A stretch of DNA of 64,000 nucleotides. It comes from an uncultured Roseobacter sp. GTDB lineage: Bacteria > Pseudomonadota > Alphaproteobacteria > Rhodobacterales > Rhodobacteraceae. Made by a program: the position numbers and the translations under genes. Of the stretch, positions 16,975 through 25,838 are shown piece after piece (positions within the stretch are counted from its first letter, which is position 1; each line of letters opens with the position of its first letter). The notes under the pieces were generated by a model, which ran no database searches, was not told the DNA's origin, and worked only from the letters and a program-made list of their open reading frames with translations. The stretch is from NCBI RefSeq assembly GCF_947488185.1, contig NZ_CANKYM010000001.1, positions 1,054,001-1,118,000 of the forward strand. Direction: 5' to 3'.

Positions 16975-17793
16975 ATGGACAAGCCGATGAGAATTGCGAT
17001 CACGGGTGTGTCGGGCCGGATGGGGCGGATGCTGGTGGAGACAATCGAGGCCTCCGACCGGGCCGTGGTGTCGGCGGCCATCGAGCGGGCGGGGCATGAC
17101 TGGATCGGGCAGGATCTGGGTGTCGCCATGGGCGGGTCAGCTAGCGGTGTTGTCGTCACGGATGATATCGACGCAGCCCTGTCAGGCGCCGATGTTGTCA
17201 TTGACTTCACGGCACCGACAGCCACCATCGCCTTTGCGCAGGCGGCAGCACGGGCGGGTGTTGCGCATGTGATTGGCACCACTGGCATGACAGCGCAGGA
17301 GATCGCGCAGCTCAATGCTCCGGCAACGCAGACCGTTATTGTGCGGGCAGGCAACATGAGCCTTGGGGTCAACCTTCTGGTGCAGCTGACCAAGCGGGTC
17401 GCGGCCGCCCTCGACGATGATTACGACATCGAGGTGATCGAGGCGCATCACAACCGGAAAGTGGACGCGCCCTCGGGTACGGCACTGATGCTGGGCGAAG
17501 CAGCGGCGGAGGGGCGTGGTGTTGACCTCGATGATGTGTCCGACCGCGCCCGCGACGGCATTACCGGCGCGCGCGACAGGGGGCGTATCGGTTTCACCGC
17601 CATTCGTGGCGGCGATATCATCGGAGAACATGATGTGATGTTCGCTGCCGATGGCGAGCGGATTATCCTGCGGCACGTCGCCTCTGACCGGTCCGTGTTT
17701 GCCCGTGGCGCCTTGAAGGCCGCGCTCTGGACTGCCGGAAAGCGACCCGGCGCCTACGATATGCTCGACGTGCTGGGACTCTCCGAGCAATAA
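16975..17793 (+). CDS. dapB: 4-hydroxy-tetrahydrodipicolinate reductase
   Basis: NAD(P)H-dependent step of lysine and meso-diaminopimelate synthesis. The 272-residue product has the nucleotide-binding loop [12 protein letters not shown] near the N-terminus. The catalytic block [18 protein letters not shown] follows near residue 155; there the second His and the Lys are the known acid/base pair. It ends in DMLDVLGL. The start at MDKPMRIA is favoured by GGGGAT about 8 bases upstream. Confidence 0.97.
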   Translation: MDKPMRIAITGVSGRMGRMLVETIEASDRAVVSAAIERAGHDWIGQDLGVAMGGSASGVVVTDDIDAALSGADVVIDFTAPTATIAFAQAAARAGVAHVIGTTGMTAQEIAQLNAPATQTVIVRAGNMSLGVNLLVQLTKRVAAALDDDYDIEVIEAHHNRKVDAPSGTALMLGEAAAEGRGVDLDDVSDRARDGITGARDRGRIGFTAIRGGDIIGEHDVMFAADGERIILRHVASDRSVFARGALKAALWTAGKRPGAYDMLDVLGLSEQ

Positions 17794-17876
17794 ATTGCCA
17801 AGACGATCCTTTGAGTCATCCAAGTCGCGTGCTGCTGCGTATTCTTTTCAGAGCATGAATTAGGAGGCCACTTCCG

Positions 17877-18233
17877 ATGCGCTTGCTGTTGAGCACCATG
17901 ACTGTTGTCGCGATCTTGATCGCAACTTCTGCGGCGGCGGAGTTCACCAAGGTGGACAGCCAGCAGGAGTTTGTTTCCCTCATTTCCGGCAAGGAGCTTC
18001 GGCGTCCGTTTGTGAAGCTGGAAGTGTCGCCGCAAGGGGATATCTCGGGCGTTGGTGCCGCATGGGCAGTCAGCGGAAACTGGACATGGCGCGAAGGGTA
18101 TTTCTGCCGGGATCTCTTCTGGGGTGGCGATCCGCTCGGATATAATTGCCAGGCTGTTGAGGCGCATGACAACCGCATCCGCTTCACGTCCGACAAGGGG
18201 CGTGGCGATTCGGCGGAATTTCGTCTCAAATAA
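17877..18233 (+). CDS. Small secreted hypothetical protein
   Basis: Protein of 118 residues with a clear signal peptide (MRLLLSTMTVVAILIATSAAA, mature from ~22). The mature part has tryptophans and two cysteines (WTWREGYFCRDLFWGG, then GYNCQ), consistent with one periplasmic disulphide. An AGGAGG ribosome site precedes the ATG. The family occurs as short stand-alone proteins in rhodobacters and is sometimes mislabelled dihydrodipicolinate reductase because of its neighbour; it has no DapB motif. Function unknown. Confidence 0.75.
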   Translation: MRLLLSTMTVVAILIATSAAAEFTKVDSQQEFVSLISGKELRRPFVKLEVSPQGDISGVGAAWAVSGNWTWREGYFCRDLFWGGDPLGYNCQAVEAHDNRIRFTSDKGRGDSAEFRLK

Positions 18234-18324
18234 TCTATATCGCCGCCTGATCCAAAGGCATGCGCTGCGCGCGTACGACATGCGCCCGTTCCGGGCAATT
18301 GGCGCCTTTATCTAGGCGGATTGA

Positions 18325-18519
18325 TCAGAAATCGACCGCGAGGCCTTTCTTTTCCCAATCGCCATAGCGCACGGGTTCCGGGCCGTCCCGCCCACCCAGT
18401 TCGGTTGGCAAATCAAGCGCTTTGGCCTTTTGTCGCCGGTCCTCAGCCTCTGCCAGCGCCCGCTGTGCGGCGGGTGGGAGCTTTGTTTTATCCTGCGGTC
18501 TGTGCGCGTCGTCTGGCAT
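18325..18519 (-). CDS. DUF1674 / SDHAF4-type succinate dehydrogenase assembly factor
   Basis: Protein of 64 residues ending in the diagnostic block GGRDGPEPVRYGDWEKKGLAVDF (residues 42-64, given here only as ending). In mitochondria the homologue SDHAF4 binds flavinated SdhA and helps assemble complex II; alphaproteobacterial members probably do the same. The start is the ATG of MPDDAHRP, because the upstream extension of the frame is atypical. No sdh genes are in the window. Confidence 0.85.
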   Translation of the reverse strand: MPDDAHRPQDKTKLPPAAQRALAEAEDRRQKAKALDLPTELGGRDGPEPVRYGDWEKKGLAVDF

Positions 18520-18602
18520 TGCTACATCTCTTTGATCTGCCACCTTGATATACGCCGCTCTTTGGCGCAGACAACCCGCCAGCATTCAATGGAGCCTTGT
18601 AC

Positions 18603-19874
18603 ATGTCCGATACCGGCGTTCCCGCCCGAAAAAGGGCGGTCTACCTGCTCGACCAGATCCTTGGGGAGGGGCGTCTGATGTCAGAGCTTCTGGGCGCAGG
18701 CGCGCTGGAGGCGCTGCCGGTGGCAGATCGCGCGCGGGCGGCACGGTTGGCGCAGGATACCCTGCGCGGGCTGGAGCGGGCAGACCGTCTGCTGCAGAAA
18801 CACCTGTCGAAATATCCACCGCTCACCGTGCGCAATGCCCTGCGGGTTGGCACGGTGGAGCTGTGTCAGGGCCAGGCGGCGCATGGTGTTGTCAATGCGA
18901 TGGTCGAACTGGTGGCGCGTCACAAAAGGTTGGGGCATCTGAAAGGCCTGACCAACGCGGTATTGCGTAAAATTGCCGCCGAGGGACCGGAGGCATGGGA
19001 GGCGCTGCGTGCGCCGCGATTGCCAAAATGGTTGCGTGGGCCGCTGGTTTCGGCTTGGGGGCCGGAAGCGATGGTGGCGATGGAACGGGCGCATTTTGCG
19101 GGAGCGCCGCTGGATTTGACCGCCAAAGGCGATGCGGCGGCAGTCGCCGCAGCCACCGGCGGCGCGGTGTTGCCCCATGGGTCTGTGCGGATTGTAGACG
19201 CGGGGCAGGTGTCCACCATGGCAGGTTTTGAGGCAGGCGACTGGTGGGTTCAGGACGCGGCGGCGGCCCTTCCCGTGCAGGTACTGGCGCCTCAGCCCGA
19301 CGAGATGGTGCTTGATCTCTGCGCCGCGCCGGGCGGCAAGACAATGCAACTGGCCGCTGCCGGGGCGCGGGTGACGGCGGTGGACGATTCTGCCGGGCGC
19401 ATGTCGCGGGTGACAGAAAATCTCAAACGCACCGGGTTGACGGCAGAGTTGGTTGTGCAAGATGCGCTGGCACACGCGGGCTCCTACGATGCGATCCTTC
19501 TGGACGCGCCCTGCTCCGCGACCGGCACAATCCGCCGCCACCCTGATCTGCCCCACGCCAAGGATGGGTCCGAATTCGGGGCCTTGATCGATTTGCAAGG
19601 TACCTTGATCGATCACGCGTGGAGCTTGCTCAAACCCGGCGGCAGAATGGTGTTCTGCACCTGCTCACTTTTGCCCGATGAGGGCGAGGTGCAGATCGAT
19701 GAGGCGCTGTTGCGCCATCAGGATATGCACGTGGACACGGCGGCGCTGGCTCTGCCAGGTGTCGAGAAGGACTGGCACACCGCTGAGGGCGGGCTGCGTC
19801 TGCGTCCGGATTATTGGGAAGAACTGGGCGGCATGGACGGGTTTTATATCGCTTGTCTGCGCAAGTCTGCATAA
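18603..19874 (+). CDS. rsmB: 16S rRNA (cytosine-967-C5) methyltransferase RsmB
   Basis: Methylates C967 of 16S rRNA using SAM. The 423 residues consist of an N-terminal NusB-like RNA-binding domain (~8-135) and a C-terminal class I methyltransferase. The SAM loop is DLCAAPGGKTMQLAA; the two cysteines of the family are in DAPCSATGTIRRHPD and in VFCTCSLLPDEGE (nucleophile). The ATG of MSDTG has GGAG about 8 bases upstream; a TTG two codons earlier is unlikely. A heparinase-like gene and purH follow on the same strand. Confidence 0.96.
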   Translation: MSDTGVPARKRAVYLLDQILGEGRLMSELLGAGALEALPVADRARAARLAQDTLRGLERADRLLQKHLSKYPPLTVRNALRVGTVELCQGQAAHGVVNAMVELVARHKRLGHLKGLTNAVLRKIAAEGPEAWEALRAPRLPKWLRGPLVSAWGPEAMVAMERAHFAGAPLDLTAKGDAAAVAAATGGAVLPHGSVRIVDAGQVSTMAGFEAGDWWVQDAAAALPVQVLAPQPDEMVLDLCAAPGGKTMQLAAAGARVTAVDDSAGRMSRVTENLKRTGLTAELVVQDALAHAGSYDAILLDAPCSATGTIRRHPDLPHAKDGSEFGALIDLQGTLIDHAWSLLKPGGRMVFCTCSLLPDEGEVQIDEALLRHQDMHVDTAALALPGVEKDWHTAEGGLRLRPDYWEELGGMDGFYIACLRKSA

Positions 19875-19991
19875 CATCCGGCCTGCCGCTTTGTATCATG
19901 TGATCCACCAAATATAATGCGGTGACTCAAATCAGCCTTCGGGTTAACATGCATCAAAGCGCCGTCAGAGCGTCCTCAGGCAGAGAACCCC

Positions 19992-21743
19992 ATGTCCGAA
20001 AACAGAAGTTTTGCCGCCCGCAAGGTGCATTTTCTAAACCGCTGGCATGCCGCAAAGGCAGGCAGGATGCGCGCACGAGCGGTCGGATTCGTCTCTTCCC
20101 CTGAGCCGCGCACCATCGGCAGCTTTGCCAAGGGGCGACAATTACTGGCGGGAAACTTCCTGTTTGCGGGCCATCTGCTGGAGCATAAGGACACTGATCT
20201 TTGGGACCTGCCCGCGCCGAATGCGGATTACGAGCAGGAAATTCATGGGTTTGCCTGGCTGGACGATCTGGCCGCAGTTGGAGATTTGCAAGCCCGCGCG
20301 GCGGCGCAGCGCTGGCTCTGGAGCTGGATCGAGCGCTACGGTCGGGGCCGTGGACCAGGCTGGACGCCGGATCTGACCGGGCGGCGGCTTATCCGCTGGA
20401 TCAACCATGCGCTCTTCATGCTGCGCGGCAATGATGCACCGGACAGCGACGCCTTTTACCGCAGTCTGCACCAGCAGACTCATTTCCTGGCCAAGCGCTG
20501 GCAAGGCGCGGCAAGCGGTTTGCCTCGTTTCGAGGCCCTCACCGGGTTGATATATGCGGGGCTCTCGCTGGAGGGGATGGAAAGCATGGCCGTGCCAGCG
20601 GTCAGGGCACTGGCAAAGGAATGTCATACCCAGATTGACGAGCAGGGCGGGCTGCCGACACGGAACCCTGAAGAACTATTGGATGTCTTCACACTTTTGT
20701 CCTGGGCCGCCGCTGCTCTATCCGATGCTGGGCATGCCGCGCCGCCAGAACATCTGGAGGCGATCGAGCGTATTGCGCCCACATTACGCACCTTGCGTCA
20801 TTCGGATGGCGGGCTTGCGCGGTTTCACGGTGGAGGTCGCGGGCCCGAGGGCTGGCTGGATCACGCGCTGGCACAAGCCAAGGTCAAGACGCGCCAGCCC
20901 GATGGCTTATCGATGGGGTTTGCGCGCCTCTCTGCCGGGCGCACCAGCGTGATTGTCGATGCCAGCAAGCCACCGACAGGGCGCGCGTCCTACAATGCCC
21001 ATGCTTCGACACTGGCGTTGGAACTAACTTCCGGGCGACGACCTTTGGTGGTCAATTGCGGCTCTGGCCGCTCCTTCGGGCCGGATTGGCGGCGGGCGGG
21101 CCGTGCCACGCCGTCACATTCGACGCTGTCGCTGGATGGATACTCAAGCGCGCGACTGGGGGATGCGGACAGGTCCACAGGCCGCGAAGAGTTGATCGAA
21201 GCGCCAACCAAGGTGCCGATCGAGATTGGTCATGTCAGCGACGGGTTGCGGTTTCAGGGAGGGCACAACGGGTTTGTCGCCACGCACGGTCTGACACACG
21301 CACGTACGTTGGAGATGACATTTGATGGCCGCGCCATGGCCGGTGAGGACATGTTGCTGGCGCTGGATGATGCGGAAAAGCGGCGGTTTGATCTGGCGCT
21401 GGACGCGACCAAACTACAGGGTATCGCCTTTGACATCCGGTTCCACCTGCATCCGGAGGTGGATGCGACGCTGGATCTGGGTGGGGCTGCCGTTTCCATG
21501 GCGCTGAAAAGCGGTGAGATTTGGGTGTTTCGTCACGATGGGGGGCAAAATCTGACGCTGCAGCCGTCGGTCTATCTGGAAACCGGAAGATTGAAGCCCA
21601 GAGGCGCAAATCAGATTGTTCTTTCGGGCAAGGCTATGTCATACGCCACGCGTGTCCGCTGGTCTCTCTCCAAAGCGCAGGAAACTGCGATTGGCATCCG
21701 GGATCTCAGCCAGGATGCGCCTGACCTGACCGACGAGCCTTAA
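19992..21743 (+). CDS. Heparinase II/III family protein
   Basis: Protein of 583 residues with the N-terminal alpha-toroid typical of polysaccharide lyases (LWSWIERYGRGRGPGWTPDLTGRRLIRWINHALF region, positions ~114-148, in part) and a C-terminal beta-sandwich (from ~330: VIVDASKPP, YNAHASTLALEL, HSTLSLDG). Alphaproteobacteria almost always carry one copy next to rsmB and purH, outside any carbohydrate cluster. A housekeeping cell-envelope role therefore seems more likely than heparin degradation. Only 12 bases separate it from purH, suggesting co-transcription. The substrate is unknown. Confidence 0.88.
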   Translation: MSENRSFAARKVHFLNRWHAAKAGRMRARAVGFVSSPEPRTIGSFAKGRQLLAGNFLFAGHLLEHKDTDLWDLPAPNADYEQEIHGFAWLDDLAAVGDLQARAAAQRWLWSWIERYGRGRGPGWTPDLTGRRLIRWINHALFMLRGNDAPDSDAFYRSLHQQTHFLAKRWQGAASGLPRFEALTGLIYAGLSLEGMESMAVPAVRALAKECHTQIDEQGGLPTRNPEELLDVFTLLSWAAAALSDAGHAAPPEHLEAIERIAPTLRTLRHSDGGLARFHGGGRGPEGWLDHALAQAKVKTRQPDGLSMGFARLSAGRTSVIVDASKPPTGRASYNAHASTLALELTSGRRPLVVNCGSGRSFGPDWRRAGRATPSHSTLSLDGYSSARLGDADRSTGREELIEAPTKVPIEIGHVSDGLRFQGGHNGFVATHGLTHARTLEMTFDGRAMAGEDMLLALDDAEKRRFDLALDATKLQGIAFDIRFHLHPEVDATLDLGGAAVSMALKSGEIWVFRHDGGQNLTLQPSVYLETGRLKPRGANQIVLSGKAMSYATRVRWSLSKAQETAIGIRDLSQDAPDLTDEP

Positions 21744-21755
21744 AGGACCCTGCCC

Positions 21756-23342
21756 ATGACCGATCTCGCCCCGCTGCGCCGCGCCCTGCTTTCCGTATCC
21801 GACAAGACCAGGCTGGTGGATTTCGGCAAGGCGCTGGCGGCGAGAGGGGTGGAACTGCTCTCCACCGGCGGGACGGCGAAAGCACTGCGGGACGCAGGGC
21901 TTCAGGTGCGCGACGTCGCCGAGGTGACCGGATTTCCCGAGATGATGGATGGGCGGGTCAAGACCCTGCACCCGGTGGTACACGGCGGTCTGCTGGCGCT
22001 GCGGGACAATGACGATCACGTGGCGGCGATGGAGACGCACGGCATCGGTCCCATCGACCTGGTGGTGGTGAACCTCTACCCCTTTGAGGAGACCGTGGCC
22101 AAGGGCGCGGGCTACGCCGAAGTGATCGAGAACATTGATATCGGTGGCCCCGCGATGATCCGCTCGGCGGCGAAGAACCACGGGTTCGTGACAGTGGTTG
22201 TGGATGTGGAAGACTATGATGCCGTACTGGCGGAACTGGACGCGCACGACGGGCAAACCGGCTACGCGCTGCGTCAGCGTCTCGCTCAGACAGCCTATGC
22301 ACGCACAGCGGCCTATGACACGGCTGTCAGCACGTGGATGGCGGCACAAGTGGGGGGAACACCGCGCAGACGGACGTTTGGCGGGACACTGGCGCAGACC
22401 CTGCGCTATGGCGAAAACCCGCATCAGGCCGCGGCTTTCTACACCGATGGCGACGGTGCGCCCGGCGTGGCCACAGCCAGGCAGCATCAGGGCAAGGAAC
22501 TAAGCTACAATAACATCAACGATACCGATGCGGCCTTTGAGCTGGTGAGCGCCTTTGATCCGGCGGAAGGTCCGGCCTGTGCGATCATCAAACACGCCAA
22601 CCCCTGCGGTGTTGCGCGGGGTGCCACGTTGACGGAGGCCTACACGCGCGCTTTTGATTGTGATCGCACGTCGGCCTTTGGCGGGATCATCGCGTTAAAC
22701 CAGCCCTTGGATGCTGCAACGGCGGAAGAAATCACCGGTATTTTTACCGAAGTCGTGATTGCGCCCGGCGCTGACCAGGGCGCAATGGATATTTTCAGCC
22801 AGAAGAAGAACTTGCGTCTGTTGACCACATCCGGCCTTGCGGACCCGCGCGCAGCGGGGCTGGCCGTGCGGCAGGTGTCCGGCGGATATCTGGTGCAGGA
22901 CAAGGATGTGGGTCATGTGGGTCTGGATGACCTGAAGGTGGTGACCAAACGCCAGCCGTCGGAGCAGGAGATGGCCGATCTGCTGTTTGCCTGGACCGTG
23001 GCGAAACATGTGAAATCGAACGCGATCATCTACGTGAAGGACGGGGCCACCGTTGGAGTTGGTGCCGGGCAGATGAGCCGGGTGGACAGCACGCGGATTG
23101 CCGCCCGCAAGGCACAGGATATGGCGGAGGCGATGGGCCTGCCCGCGCCGCTGACCCAAGGATCGGTCGTGGCGTCGGATGCGTTTTTTCCCTTTGCCGA
23201 TGGGTTGATCACGGCAGCAGACGCGGGTGCAACCGCGCTCATTCAACCGGGCGGGTCGATGCGGGATGACGAGGTGATCGCGGCGGCGGATGACGCCGGG
23301 ATCGCCATGGTCTTTACCGGCATGCGCCACTTCCGCCACTGA
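21756..23342 (+). CDS. purH: Bifunctional AICAR formyltransferase / IMP cyclohydrolase
   Basis: Catalyses the last two steps of de novo IMP synthesis. The 528 residues have the N-terminal MGS-like cyclohydrolase domain ([41 protein letters not shown]). The C-terminal transformylase domain shows [46 protein letters not shown] and RVDSTRIAA. All key blocks are intact. It overlaps nothing; lspA starts 13 bases after its stop. Confidence 0.98.
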   Translation: MTDLAPLRRALLSVSDKTRLVDFGKALAARGVELLSTGGTAKALRDAGLQVRDVAEVTGFPEMMDGRVKTLHPVVHGGLLALRDNDDHVAAMETHGIGPIDLVVVNLYPFEETVAKGAGYAEVIENIDIGGPAMIRSAAKNHGFVTVVVDVEDYDAVLAELDAHDGQTGYALRQRLAQTAYARTAAYDTAVSTWMAAQVGGTPRRRTFGGTLAQTLRYGENPHQAAAFYTDGDGAPGVATARQHQGKELSYNNINDTDAAFELVSAFDPAEGPACAIIKHANPCGVARGATLTEAYTRAFDCDRTSAFGGIIALNQPLDAATAEEITGIFTEVVIAPGADQGAMDIFSQKKNLRLLTTSGLADPRAAGLAVRQVSGGYLVQDKDVGHVGLDDLKVVTKRQPSEQEMADLLFAWTVAKHVKSNAIIYVKDGATVGVGAGQMSRVDSTRIAARKAQDMAEAMGLPAPLTQGSVVASDAFFPFADGLITAADAGATALIQPGGSMRDDEVIAAADDAGIAMVFTGMRHFRH

Positions 23343-23355
23343 GAGAGGAGCCGTC

Positions 23356-23841
23356 ATGCGTGCCCTTGCTCTGGCGGCCCTGATCGCCTTTGTCATCGAC
23401 CAGCTCAGCAAGTATCTGGTGATCCATGGGATGGAGTTGTGGCGTGTCCGCGCCATCGATGTGCTGCCGCCGGTGCTGAATTTTCGCTATGGCGAGAACC
23501 GGGGCATCAACTTCGGCCTTTTTGGCGATGCGTCGGACGCCAGCCGGTGGGTCCTGATTGGGCTGGCGGTTGTGATCTGCGCGGCGGTTCTGATCTGGGC
23601 ATGGCGGCAGGAGCTTGGGTTTTGGGCGCAGGTTGGTGCCGGGTTCTTGATCGGCGGGGCGCTGGCCAATGTGCTCGACCGGTTGATCTATGGCTATGTG
23701 CTGGATTTTCTGAACATGTCCTGCTGCGGGATCGAAAACCCCTTTGTGTTCAACTTGGCGGATGTGTTCATTTTCGGGGGGGCCATCGCATTGGTTTTCC
23801 TGTCACCCGATCCCAAGGACGCACCGAAAAAAGGCCAGTGA
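23356..23841 (+). CDS. lspA: Lipoprotein signal peptidase
   Basis: Inner-membrane aspartyl protease that cleaves prolipoprotein signal peptides after lipidation. The 161 residues have four hydrophobic segments. Signature sites are VIDQLSKYLV near the N-terminus, NVLDRLIYGYVLDF with one catalytic Asp, and FNLADVFIFGG with the second. GAGAGGAG lies just ahead of the ATG. Its product would process the lipoprotein encoded immediately downstream. Confidence 0.96.
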   Translation: MRALALAALIAFVIDQLSKYLVIHGMELWRVRAIDVLPPVLNFRYGENRGINFGLFGDASDASRWVLIGLAVVICAAVLIWAWRQELGFWAQVGAGFLIGGALANVLDRLIYGYVLDFLNMSCCGIENPFVFNLADVFIFGGAIALVFLSPDPKDAPKKGQ

Positions 23842-23892
23842 CATTGCCTGCTTGCATGGCGTATCAAAAGGCAGACCGCGAGGAGACCTGAC

Positions 23893-24390
23893 ATGAGCCG
23901 TATTTTGGCCCTCATCCTGATCACAGCATGCGTTGGCGCCTGCGCCAATACCGGGCTGCGCGATCTGCGGTCGAACACGCGTGGGCCCGATGAATTCATC
24001 ATTGAGCCAAAGGCGCCGCTGCAGACGCCCGATGATCTGACCAGCCTGCCCGCGCCCACGCCGGGTCAGGGCAATCTGACCGATAATGATCCGCTGTCTG
24101 ATGTGGTGGTGGCACTGGGCGGTCGTCCGTCGAACGCAACCGCGGTGCCTGCCACGGATGGTGCTTTGGTCACAGCGGCCAGCCGGTTTGGCGTGACACC
24201 GAACATCCGGCAGAACCTTGCCGAAGAAGATGCGGATTTCCGCCGCAGGCAATCGCGGTTCACGCAGTACCGCCTGTTCCGCGAAGACCGCTATCTGCAG
24301 GCCTACCGCCGTCAGGCGCTGGACGCCAGTGATGTGGCGGAGCGGTGGCGTCGTGCCGGGGCCCGAACGCCGAGCTATCCGCCGAACTGA
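23893..24390 (+). CDS. DUF3035 outer-membrane lipoprotein (BamF type)
   Basis: Lipoprotein of 165 residues. The lipobox reads TACVGAC, placing the lipidated Cys at residue 17. The conserved stretch GPDEFIIEPKAPLQTPDD is the DUF3035 hallmark, and the C-terminal half is a basic, glutamine/arginine-rich helix region (DADFRRRQSRFTQYRLFRE). DUF3035 is described as BamF, an alphaproteobacterial subunit of the BAM outer-membrane protein assembly machine. It follows lspA by 51 bases and precedes the M16 peptidase pair, a common alphaproteobacterial arrangement. Confidence 0.82.
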   Translation: MSRILALILITACVGACANTGLRDLRSNTRGPDEFIIEPKAPLQTPDDLTSLPAPTPGQGNLTDNDPLSDVVVALGGRPSNATAVPATDGALVTAASRFGVTPNIRQNLAEEDADFRRRQSRFTQYRLFREDRYLQAYRRQALDASDVAERWRRAGARTPSYPPN

Positions 24391-24394
24391 TCAC

Positions 24395-24451
24395 GGTGCG
24401 CAAGCCGCGCACCTCACTTTCGTGACAGCGTGACTTGAACCGCGCGGCTTG
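24395..24451 (+). promoter_or_regulatory. Mutually exclusive hairpins between the BamF-type gene and the M16 pair
   Basis: GGTGCGC (24395-24401) pairs with GCGCACC (24407-24413) around AAGCC. The same middle bases, CAAGCCGCGC (24401-24410), can instead pair with GCGCGGCTTG (24442-24451) to form a 10-bp stem. Only one structure can form at a time. It could be a terminator, an attenuator or chance; no U-tract follows. Confidence 0.3.
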
Positions 24452-24503
24452 GGACGTATTTCTTGCCCAGACCCGATGTGCTTGACCTTTAGAAGGACAG
24501 ATC

Positions 24504-25838
24504 ATGATCCGACTGCCTGCGCTTGCTGCCATCCTTTCGTTTCTGCCCGGTCTGCTGACCGCGAATGACGAGGCCGTGACGACTTTTGTTCTCGACAACG
24601 GGATGCAGGTTGTGGTGGTCGAGGATCACCGGGCCCCGGTTGTGCAGCATATGGTGTGGTACCGGGCAGGCTCCGCCGATGAGCCCAAGGGATCGTCCGG
24701 TGTGGCGCATTTTCTGGAACATCTGCTCTTTAAGGCCACCGACACGTTGGAAGCCGGTGAGTTGTCTGCGACCGTCGCCCGTAATGGCGGGCGGGACAAT
24801 GCCTTCACCTCCTATGATTACACCGCCTATTTTCAGCGGGTTGCCGCGGATCGGCTGGAGCTGATGATGCGCATGGAAAGCGACCGGATGCGCAATATTC
24901 GTCTGACCGAAGAGAACATCGAGACCGAGCGCGATGTGATCATTGAGGAACGCAACCAACGCACGGAAAACAACCCGAACGCGCTTTTTGGCGAACAGAT
25001 CGCAGCGGCGCAATACCTCAACCACCGTTACGCCGTGCCGATCATCGGCTGGATGCATGAGATGCAGACGCTGGATATGGAGGACGCGCTGGGATTCTAC
25101 GAAATTTACTACTCTCCCAACAACGCGATTCTGGTGGTGTCGGGCGATGTGACGCCCGAAGAAGTGCGCACATTGGCAGAGAAGTATTACGGCGTGATCC
25201 CTGCAAATCCTGACCTGCCAGAGCGTATTCGCACCGAAGAGCCACCGCAGACCGCTGAGCGCCGGTTGATCTTCCGCGATGCGCGCGTCGCGCAGCCCTA
25301 TGTGCGCCGGTCCTATCTGGCGCCGGAACGCGATCCCGGTGCGCAGGAGAAGGCCGCCGCGCTCACCTTTCTGGCGGAGATTCTGGGGGGTGGTACGACA
25401 TCCTACCTGACGGACGCGCTGCAGTTCGACACACAGATTGCGACGTATTCCGCGGCTTTCTACCGTGGGGTTTCGCTGGATGACACGACGTTCAACCTCA
25501 TCGTTGTCCCCCGCCCGGGTGTCAGCCTGCAGGAGGCCGAAGACGCGCTGGATGCGGCGGTGGCGCAATTTTTGATCGATGGCGTGGATCCGGAACAGCT
25601 GGACCGGATCAAGCTGCAGATCCGTGCCGATCAGATCTATGCGCGGGATGATGTGGACCGGATTGCCAACCGCTATGGTCAGGCGCTGTCGTCGGGGCTG
25701 ACCGTAGAGGATGTGCAGGCGTGGCCGGATGTGCTGGAGGCTGTGACGGCTGAGGATATCATCGAAGCCGCCCGCGATGTGTTTGATAAACGGGCCTCGG
25801 TCACCGGTTGGCTGATGCGTGAGGAGGTCACCCAATGA
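24504..25838 (+). CDS. M16 family zinc peptidase, catalytic subunit
   Basis: Periplasmic insulinase-type peptidase of 444 residues with a signal peptide (1-~20). The inverted zinc motif HFLEH is complete (H69, E72, H73). The third ligand lies in ENIETERDVIIEER about 76 residues later. The C-terminal half (YVRRSYLAPERDPGAQEKAA, ILGGGTTSYL) is the second M16 lobe. Its stop overlaps the start of the next gene (ATGA), which encodes the partner lacking zinc ligands; such pairs act as heterodimers. The natural substrate is unknown. Confidence 0.94.
   Translation: MIRLPALAAILSFLPGLLTANDEAVTTFVLDNGMQVVVVEDHRAPVVQHMVWYRAGSADEPKGSSGVAHFLEHLLFKATDTLEAGELSATVARNGGRDNAFTSYDYTAYFQRVAADRLELMMRMESDRMRNIRLTEENIETERDVIIEERNQRTENNPNALFGEQIAAAQYLNHRYAVPIIGWMHEMQTLDMEDALGFYEIYYSPNNAILVVSGDVTPEEVRTLAEKYYGVIPANPDLPERIRTEEPPQTAERRLIFRDARVAQPYVRRSYLAPERDPGAQEKAAALTFLAEILGGGTTSYLTDALQFDTQIATYSAAFYRGVSLDDTTFNLIVVPRPGVSLQEAEDALDAAVAQFLIDGVDPEQLDRIKLQIRADQIYARDDVDRIANRYGQALSSGLTVEDVQAWPDVLEAVTAEDIIEAARDVFDKRASVTGWLMREEVTQ

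Noticed and set aside
17877..18233. Possible annotation of the small secreted protein as dihydrodipicolinate reductase
   Set aside because: It has a signal peptide and none of the DapB motifs; the label would come only from its neighbour dapB.
19992..21743. Reading the heparinase-like gene as part of a polysaccharide-degradation cluster
   Set aside because: Its neighbours are rsmB and purH, and this arrangement is common in alphaproteobacteria; no sulfatase, glycoside hydrolase or transporter is adjacent.
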